From Gammaproteobacteria bacterium (GTDB lineage: Bacteria > Pseudomonadota > Gammaproteobacteria > Pseudomonadales > Pseudomonadaceae), in the NCBI GenBank assembly GCA_012728315.1, contig JAAYFI010000045.1:1-39159 (forward strand): a DNA stretch of 39,159 nucleotides. The letters are read 5' to 3'. The translations under genes were made by a program, and so were the position numbers. Under the pieces are notes generated by a model. The model worked only from the letters and a program-made list of their open reading frames with translations, was not told the origin of the DNA and did no database searches. Numbering within the stretch: position 1 is the stretch's first letter; every line of letters begins with the position of its first letter. Of the stretch, positions 35,211-39,159 are shown piece by piece.

Positions 35211-37576
35211 GACGTTATTCTCTACGCCATTCAACCCCTGCTTTACTGGGTTTTTTCGCTATCGTTTTCGCGGCCCTACTGATTTTAATTCAGTTGCCAC
35301 TCAGCCAAAAAAACGCCCTAGAATCATGGCGCAATTACACCAATCAGATGCTGATTCAACTGCAGAACAGCCTCAATGATCACCTGCGTTTCAACCGCAC
35401 CGAAGAAATGGTAACCGAGCTTGCCGAACTGGGCAGCCTACCTAACGTAAAATGGGCAGCAGTGGTTAACACTCAATTGCACACCCTAGCAATAACGCGC
35501 CTTGGCTTAGAAAACAGTATCCATAGCCTGCTGAGTGAGCAGCAACTCGTAGAACCCATCAGCAAGCACACACCCACTTGGCGCTTAATGGATAAGCAAA
35601 GCTACCTAGCCATTTACCCACTGAACCCTGTCCAGCTGCACACGCCAGAGCACTCAGCGGCCTTACTGGTTGAACTGGATTTTGCACCTTTACTACAGCA
35701 AACCTCCAGCAATGCTTGGAGTTATTTAGGTCAAGCACTACTACTGTTGCTGGCACTTGGCTTTATTTTAAATCGTCTTTATTTGCATCTGATCGTCAAG
35801 CGCATTGCTCATATCGGTGAAACAACTCAACAGTACGGCGCCGGCAATCTTCAGGCTCGCACGCACTTGCAAGGCAAGGATGAAATCAGTCAACTGGGCA
35901 GTGCGGTTAACAAGATGCTCACGCAGCTCGAAAGCAACCATAACGCACTACAAGAAAGCGAACATATGTTGCGCAATCTTCTAAATGCTGCGCCGGTCGG
36001 TTTACTTGTTCTCAACGAACAACAGCAAATAATTGAGGCCAATCCAGCAGCGCAAGCCCTATTTAAAATGAGCTCACAGCAGCTCTGCGCTACACCTATA
36101 GAACAGCTGCTTAGCCCCCTTGAACAGTGGCAACAGCTGCTAGCAAGCACTAAAGCCACACTGCTACTCAACACTGCTCGCTTAGCCCAACCTCTAACCC
36201 TAGAGGCTTTTATCAACGACTTCTCTCGCGATGAACAAAGTTTTAAGCTGGTTTTACTCAACGATATCAGCGAGCGTAAACACGCGGAACAACGCTTACA
36301 CTATCTCGCCAACTATGATGCTTTAACCGGCCTAGCCAATCGAAACAATATCCTTAGCCAAATTGAAAAGACCCTACAAAGCAATCTAAGTCTAGGCCTC
36401 ATCTTAATCGACCTCGACCGTTTCCAATACTTAAACGATGCGCTTGGGCATCATATCGGCGACCAATTATTAAAAGCCATAGCCAGCCGTCTGCAGGAGC
36501 ACACTGAGCACAGTCATGTACTGGCCCGCGTAGGCGGCGATGAGTTTATGGTGGCGATACAAAATGCCTCGTTGGCAGATACAGAGCAGCTGGCTCTGAC
36601 TCTACTTAATGTTTTTAAACAACCCTTTAAAGTACTGCAGTACGAGCTTTTTATTACTGCCAGCCTCGGTGTCGCTCAACAACAAGGGCAACACAGCAGC
36701 TCAATACTACTGCTAAAGCAGGTTGATTTAGCACTGTACCAAGCTAAGAAAATAGGTCGAAATTGCTATATCAGTTTCAATAACGACTTAGCCACAGATG
36801 CAGCTTTACGCCAACAATTGATCGATGAGCTTCGTCACGCACTCGATCAAAATGAGTTTGAACTGCACTATCAGCCGCAAGTTGACTGCAGCAACACCCC
36901 TGTTGCGATGGAGGCGCTGCTGCGCTGGCGGTCCAGCTCACGGGGACTTGTCAGTCCAGACAAGTTTATTCCGTTGCTGGAAGAAACCGGCATGATTATC
37001 GATGTCTCGCGCTGGGTTTTTCGCACCGCCTGCCGCCAAGCAACAGCCTGGAGCAAACAAGGCACACCTTTGCGCATTGCCGTTAACCTGTCACCTCTAG
37101 ATTTTTTACAAGCGGATTTAGCCGGCTCGCTCATCAAAATCATGCAAGAAGAATGCACCCCTGCGCAGCTTATTGAGCTTGAAATTACTGAAAACTCACT
37201 TCTCGATAGCGGCCCGCAAGCACAAAGCATGCTCAAAACGCTGAAAGCTGCAGGCTTACTCTTATTTTTAGATGATTTTGGGACAGGCTACTCGTCCCTT
37301 ACCTATATAAAACGCTTCCAGTTTGACGGCATCAAAATTGATCGTGAGTTTGTCGCTGGCCTACCCAATTGCCAACAATCCATTGCCCTAGTAGAAGGCA
37401 TACTGACCATTGCCAACCATCTCAAGCTTGATGTGATTGCCGAAGGTGTCGAAACCATAGAGCAAGTTGAATTTTTACGTCAGCGCGGCTGCCAGCAATT
37501 GCAAGGTTATTATTTTTCTCCAGCCCGAGCTGCAGAGCAACATTTTACCAGTGAAAACACCCTTATACATTACTAA
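35204..37576 (+). CDS. Membrane GGDEF-EAL protein (c-di-GMP metabolism)
   Basis: The 790-residue protein has a membrane helix (about 12-33), a periplasmic domain of roughly 135 residues, a second helix (about 172-192), HAMP (to about 243) and PAS (about 246-360). A GGDEF domain with intact GGDEF at 444-448 follows, then an EAL domain with E570-A571-L572 and DDFGTGYSS. Both catalytic signatures are intact, so it could make or hydrolyse c-di-GMP. No RxxD inhibitory site is present at the usual place before GGDEF. Its ATG overlaps the binding-lipoprotein stop and has a poor ribosome-binding site, indicating coupled translation. The pair recalls NspS-MbaA of Vibrio. Confidence 0.93.
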   Translation: MLRRYSLRHSTPALLGFFAIVFAALLILIQLPLSQKNALESWRNYTNQMLIQLQNSLNDHLRFNRTEEMVTELAELGSLPNVKWAAVVNTQLHTLAITRLGLENSIHSLLSEQQLVEPISKHTPTWRLMDKQSYLAIYPLNPVQLHTPEHSAALLVELDFAPLLQQTSSNAWSYLGQALLLLLALGFILNRLYLHLIVKRIAHIGETTQQYGAGNLQARTHLQGKDEISQLGSAVNKMLTQLESNHNALQESEHMLRNLLNAAPVGLLVLNEQQQIIEANPAAQALFKMSSQQLCATPIEQLLSPLEQWQQLLASTKATLLLNTARLAQPLTLEAFINDFSRDEQSFKLVLLNDISERKHAEQRLHYLANYDALTGLANRNNILSQIEKTLQSNLSLGLILIDLDRFQYLNDALGHHIGDQLLKAIASRLQEHTEHSHVLARVGGDEFMVAIQNASLADTEQLALTLLNVFKQPFKVLQYELFITASLGVAQQQGQHSSSILLLKQVDLALYQAKKIGRNCYISFNNDLATDAALRQQLIDELRHALDQNEFELHYQPQVDCSNTPVAMEALLRWRSSSRGLVSPDKFIPLLEETGMIIDVSRWVFRTACRQATAWSKQGTPLRIAVNLSPLDFLQADLAGSLIKIMQEECTPAQLIELEITENSLLDSGPQAQSMLKTLKAAGLLLFLDDFGTGYSSLTYIKRFQFDGIKIDREFVAGLPNCQQSIALVEGILTIANHLKLDVIAEGVETIEQVEFLRQRGCQQLQGYYFSPARAAEQHFTSENTLIHY

Positions 37577-37731
37577 ATCCACAGCAGAGTTAAGTGCTTT
37601 ATCAAGCACAACAACCAGTAATAATTTAGCTAATCCTGCAGTACTGCTATACTTCGCGGCACATTCTACAGCGCAATAGTTAAGCTAGCGGTTGCGCTCT
37701 ATACTTTCAGACTTAGTTTTGTGAGGGCGCC

Positions 37732-37974
37732 ATGGCTCGCCAAAAAAAAACACCCGAATTTGAACACTCACTCAATGAGTTACAAGCATTGGTTGAGCGC
37801 TTAGAGAGCGGTGACTTATCGCTTGAGCAATCCCTTGCAACGTTCGAGCAAGGCATTGCACTGACGCGAGAATGCCAAAGCGCATTACAAGATGCAGAAC
37901 AACGCGTGCAGGTCTTACTGGAACAAAACGGTACGCTGACTGAAAAACCACACGACGGAAGCCTACTGCCTTGA
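37732..37974 (+). CDS. xseB: Exodeoxyribonuclease VII small subunit
   Basis: XseB is the small helical subunit of ExoVII, which degrades single-stranded DNA. The 80-residue protein has the family core [20 protein letters not shown] and [25 protein letters not shown] lies before the ATG. It overlaps ispA by four bases; xseB-ispA is a conserved pair in gammaproteobacteria. xseA is not in this window. Confidence 0.95.
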   Translation: MARQKKTPEFEHSLNELQALVERLESGDLSLEQSLATFEQGIALTRECQSALQDAEQRVQVLLEQNGTLTEKPHDGSLLP

Positions 37975-38858
37975 TTTCAGATTATCAGCACTTTTGCCAG
38001 ACTCATGTTGACGGGGCACTTGAGCAACTACTGCGCGCACCCAGCAGCGAACTGGAACGTTTATATGCTGCCATGCGCTACAGCGTTATGAATGGGGGCA
38101 AGCGTGTGCGCCCCTTGCTGGTATTTGCCAGCTGCCAAGCACTTGGCGGTGAGATTGAACAAGCGTATGGCGCAGCCTGTGCAGTCGAACTGATTCACGC
38201 TTACTCCCTAGTGCATGACGACCTACCTGCCATGGATGACGACGATTTACGTCGCGGCCAACCGACCACTCACAAAGCCTTTGATGAAGCTTATGCAATT
38301 TTAGCTGGAGACGCTTTACAGTCGCTCGCCTTTTACGCGCTCGCTGACGAACAACTCTCTCCAGTGAGCTGCCAGCAACGCCTCGATATGCTTAAAGTGC
38401 TTGCCACTGCAGCAGGTGCTTGCGGCATGGTTGGCGGCCAAGCTATTGATTTAAGCTCAGTGGGGAAAAATATCAGTCAAGACACTCTTGAATTGATGCA
38501 TCGCCATAAAACAGGCGCTCTAATCCAAGCCAGCGTACGTTTAGGTGCCATCGCCAGCAATCACGCTTCAGAACAAAAACTTGCAGCATTGGAACGCTAC
38601 GCTCAAGCAATAGGCCTAGCATTCCAAGTTCAAGACGATATTTTAGACGTGACCAGCGACACCCAAACCTTAGGTAAGCAGCAAGGCAGCGATATACAGC
38701 ACAACAAACCAACTTACCCTGCCTTACTAGGCCTTGAAGCAGCACAAGACTACGCCAACAGCTTACGTGACCAAGCACATGAGGCATTAGCGGACTTTGA
38801 TCAGCACGCCAACTATTTACGCAAACTGGCAGACTATATTGTTTCACGCAGCAATTAA
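37971..38858 (+). CDS. ispA: Farnesyl diphosphate synthase
   Basis: IspA condenses isopentenyl diphosphate with dimethylallyl and geranyl diphosphate to make farnesyl diphosphate for ubiquinone and undecaprenol. The 295-residue protein has [10 protein letters not shown], the first aspartate-rich motif (D83-D84 to D89 in [10 protein letters not shown]), GGQAIDL and the second motif VQDDILD. The start is TTG, overlapping the xseB stop. In many relatives dxs follows; here the next genes are tRNAs on the other strand. Confidence 0.96.
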   Translation: MISDYQHFCQTHVDGALEQLLRAPSSELERLYAAMRYSVMNGGKRVRPLLVFASCQALGGEIEQAYGAACAVELIHAYSLVHDDLPAMDDDDLRRGQPTTHKAFDEAYAILAGDALQSLAFYALADEQLSPVSCQQRLDMLKVLATAAGACGMVGGQAIDLSSVGKNISQDTLELMHRHKTGALIQASVRLGAIASNHASEQKLAALERYAQAIGLAFQVQDDILDVTSDTQTLGKQQGSDIQHNKPTYPALLGLEAAQDYANSLRDQAHEALADFDQHANYLRKLADYIVSRSN

Positions 38859-38965
38859 GCACGAGACTTGATAACAGCACCGGCATCTTAGTGCAGAGCC
38901 CAGGCTCTCGCAAAAATGCCGGCAAACTATCAATCGCGATTAAGATGCATATTTCAGAAATAAAA

Positions 38966-38995
38966 AAGCGCCTAAGCAGTAACTGCTAGGCGCTT
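38966..38995 (-). terminator. Terminator after the tRNA genes
   Basis: A 13-bp stem with one bulge (AAGCGCCT...AGGCGCTT outside, AGCAG/CTGCT inside) and a TAA loop is followed on the minus strand by TTTTTTATTTC. It lies 23 bases past the tRNA-Lys 3' end and probably ends that transcript. On the plus strand it may also stop readthrough from ispA. Confidence 0.85.
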
Positions 38996-39018
38996 AGTAT
39001 TTGTTTACCAACAAATAA

Positions 39019-39093
39019 TGGTGGGTCGTGTGGGATTCGAACCTACGACCAATTGGTTAAAAGCCAACTGCTCTACCACTGAGCTAACGACCC
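39019..39093 (-). tRNA. tRNA-Lys (anticodon TTT)
   Basis: Minus strand. The acceptor arms GGGTCGT and ACGACCC pair, and the anticodon loop reads CTTTTAA with anticodon TTT. The T arm carries GGTTCGAATC, and the 3' CCA is encoded (39019-39021). The sequence closely follows E. coli tRNA-Lys, with one base fewer in the D loop. This species is a natural substrate of the MnmH encoded at 22727-23827. Confidence 0.95.
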
Positions 39094-39099
39094 AAAAAA

Positions 39100-39159
39100 T
39101 GGTCGGGGTAGGGGGATTCGAACTCCCGACATCCTGCTCCCAAAGCAGGCGCGCTACCG
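39100..39159 (-). tRNA. tRNA-Pro (anticodon TGG), 5' end cut by the window
   Basis: Minus strand. The T arm with GTTCGAATCC, the anticodon stem CTGCT/AGCAG with loop TTTGGGA (anticodon TGG), and the encoded 3' CCA (39100-39102) are present. The acceptor 5' strand and part of the D arm lie beyond the window edge. Only six bases separate it from tRNA-Lys, so the two are transcribed together. Confidence 0.93.

Overview
The window looks like chromosomal DNA of a gammaproteobacterium in the Pseudomonadaceae. Base composition is close to balanced by eye, so one of the lower-GC lineages (for example near Thiopseudomonas or the P. pertucinogena group) fits better than a classical high-GC Pseudomonas. 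The main clues are dctB-dctD next to dctPQM in the same order as in P. aeruginosa, coaE-yacG, trpE separated from trpGDC, rpe-gph upstream of trpE, mpl-ubiX, purE-purK and xseB-ispA. Genus placement is inference. No phage, transposase, plasmid or CRISPR gene was seen.

Layout. 1-359 has no convincing gene. 360-1247 is a DMT-family permease. 1384-7793 (minus strand) is a complete C4-dicarboxylate uptake module: the two-component pair DctB/DctD and the TRAP transporter DctPQM. It has a putative sigma-54 promoter upstream of dctP, a hairpin between dctP and dctQ, and terminators after dctD and dctM. 7863-9705 is a LysR regulator divergent from a TSUP permease. 9771-14166 holds a His-rich periplasmic protein divergent from a TetR regulator and a DevBCA/MacB-like exporter (adaptor, FtsX permease, ATPase). 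14234-14991 is a yhhQ-type queuosine-precursor transporter behind a strong promoter and a putative preQ1-I riboswitch. 14992-15612 is a gene-free, palindrome-rich island. 15613-16412 is coaE-yacG, and 16648-17178 an exported protein of unknown function.

17293-26519 (minus strand) is a rearranged version of the Pseudomonas rpe-gph-trpE...trpGDC region. selD-mnmH lies between gph and trpE, and a meso-diaminopimelate dehydrogenase gene (ddh) lies between trpE and trpGDC. A short leader ORF with two near-adjacent Trp codons precedes trpE and suggests attenuation. 26605-32857 (minus strand) carries an HD-GYP phosphodiesterase, a DUF3299 protein, a YeaQ/GlsB-type membrane protein, purE-purK behind a terminator-like leader hairpin, a YceK-like lipoprotein, ubiX and mpl. 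33005-38858 (plus strand) carries a GNAT acetyltransferase, ppa, an orphan solute-binding lipoprotein overlapping a membrane GGDEF-EAL protein, then xseB-ispA. The window ends in tRNA-Lys(TTT) and a truncated tRNA-Pro(TGG) on the minus strand.

The most interesting items are the structured palindromic island at 15099-15586, the binding-protein/GGDEF-EAL pair (an NspS-MbaA-like arrangement), the putative preQ1-I riboswitch, the trp leader, and ddh inside the trp operon at the junction that hosts the pyocin cluster in P. aeruginosa. Most of the remainder is ordinary housekeeping sequence.
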